This document shows positions 6,118 to 6,167 of a DNA stretch of 6,167 nucleotides, in pieces. A program made the position numbers and the translations under genes. Source of the DNA: Actinomycetes bacterium (GTDB lineage: Bacteria > Actinomycetota > Actinomycetes > Actinomycetales > Cellulomonadaceae); NCBI GenBank assembly GCA_023389545.1, contig JAEWEI010000120.1, positions 1 to 6,167 on the forward strand. Reading direction: 5' to 3'. Position 1 is the stretch's first letter, and each line of letters starts with the position of its first letter. The notes under the pieces were generated by a model, which did not search any database, was not told the DNA's origin, and worked only from the letters and a program-made list of their open reading frames with translations.

Positions 6118-6167
6118 TTGCTGGTGACAGGCCGCGTCGTCTTCCCTCCCGCCCGGGGCGGTGGGGG

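Noticed and set aside
4637..6127. Plus-strand open frame of 496 codons opposite GH3
   Set aside because: The composition is Arg/Gly/His/Val-rich with no motif, and the opposite strand encodes an intact GH3 with catalytic residues. It is explained by codon bias of the real gene.
6155..6167. G-rich run at the right edge (GGGGCGGTGGGGG)
   Set aside because: Too short and cut off by the window edge to call a G-quadruplex or any regulatory element.

Overview
The window comes from a very GC-rich bacterium, almost certainly an actinomycete. The signs are strong G/C preference at third codon positions, ATGA stop/start overlaps, a near-consensus DtxR/IdeR-type iron box, and an apparently leaderless promoter. 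A Micrococcales-like source (Cellulomonas and relatives) would fit, but that is an impression from protein style and cannot be proved here. Every gene I can support lies on the minus strand, so transcription runs from high to low coordinates.

Upstream block (6167 down to 1904): a short GC-rich leader holds a stem-loop flanked by an imperfect direct repeat, and a doubtful mini-ORF. It is followed by a three-gene operon: a 799-residue family 3 glycoside hydrolase without signal peptide and with a long C-terminal extension; a 206-residue GtrA-like membrane protein 25 bases later; and a family 2 glycosyltransferase that overlaps the GtrA-like gene by ATGA. A 12-bp-stem hairpin five bases after the glycosyltransferase stop closes the operon. 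The set looks like a surface-glycan or glycolipid module: a glycosyltransferase, a small membrane protein of the class that handles polyprenyl-phosphate sugars, and a cytoplasmic beta-glycosidase that could trim or recycle glycosides.

Downstream block (1850 down to 1): a 19-bp inverted repeat matches the DtxR/IdeR consensus at 15 of 19 positions. It overlaps a TAAAAT -10 element placed exactly 6 bases before the ATG of a full-length half-size ABC exporter-type protein. A second gene starts by ATGA overlap at the end of the first, with a good Shine-Dalgarno, and runs off the window; it is probably the partner half-transporter. The arrangement predicts an iron-repressed heterodimeric ABC transporter, as in siderophore systems of the IrtAB/YbtPQ type.

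The two blocks appear functionally unrelated and are separated by the hairpin and promoter between 1823 and 1951. I saw no RNA genes, insertion sequences, CRISPR arrays or origins.
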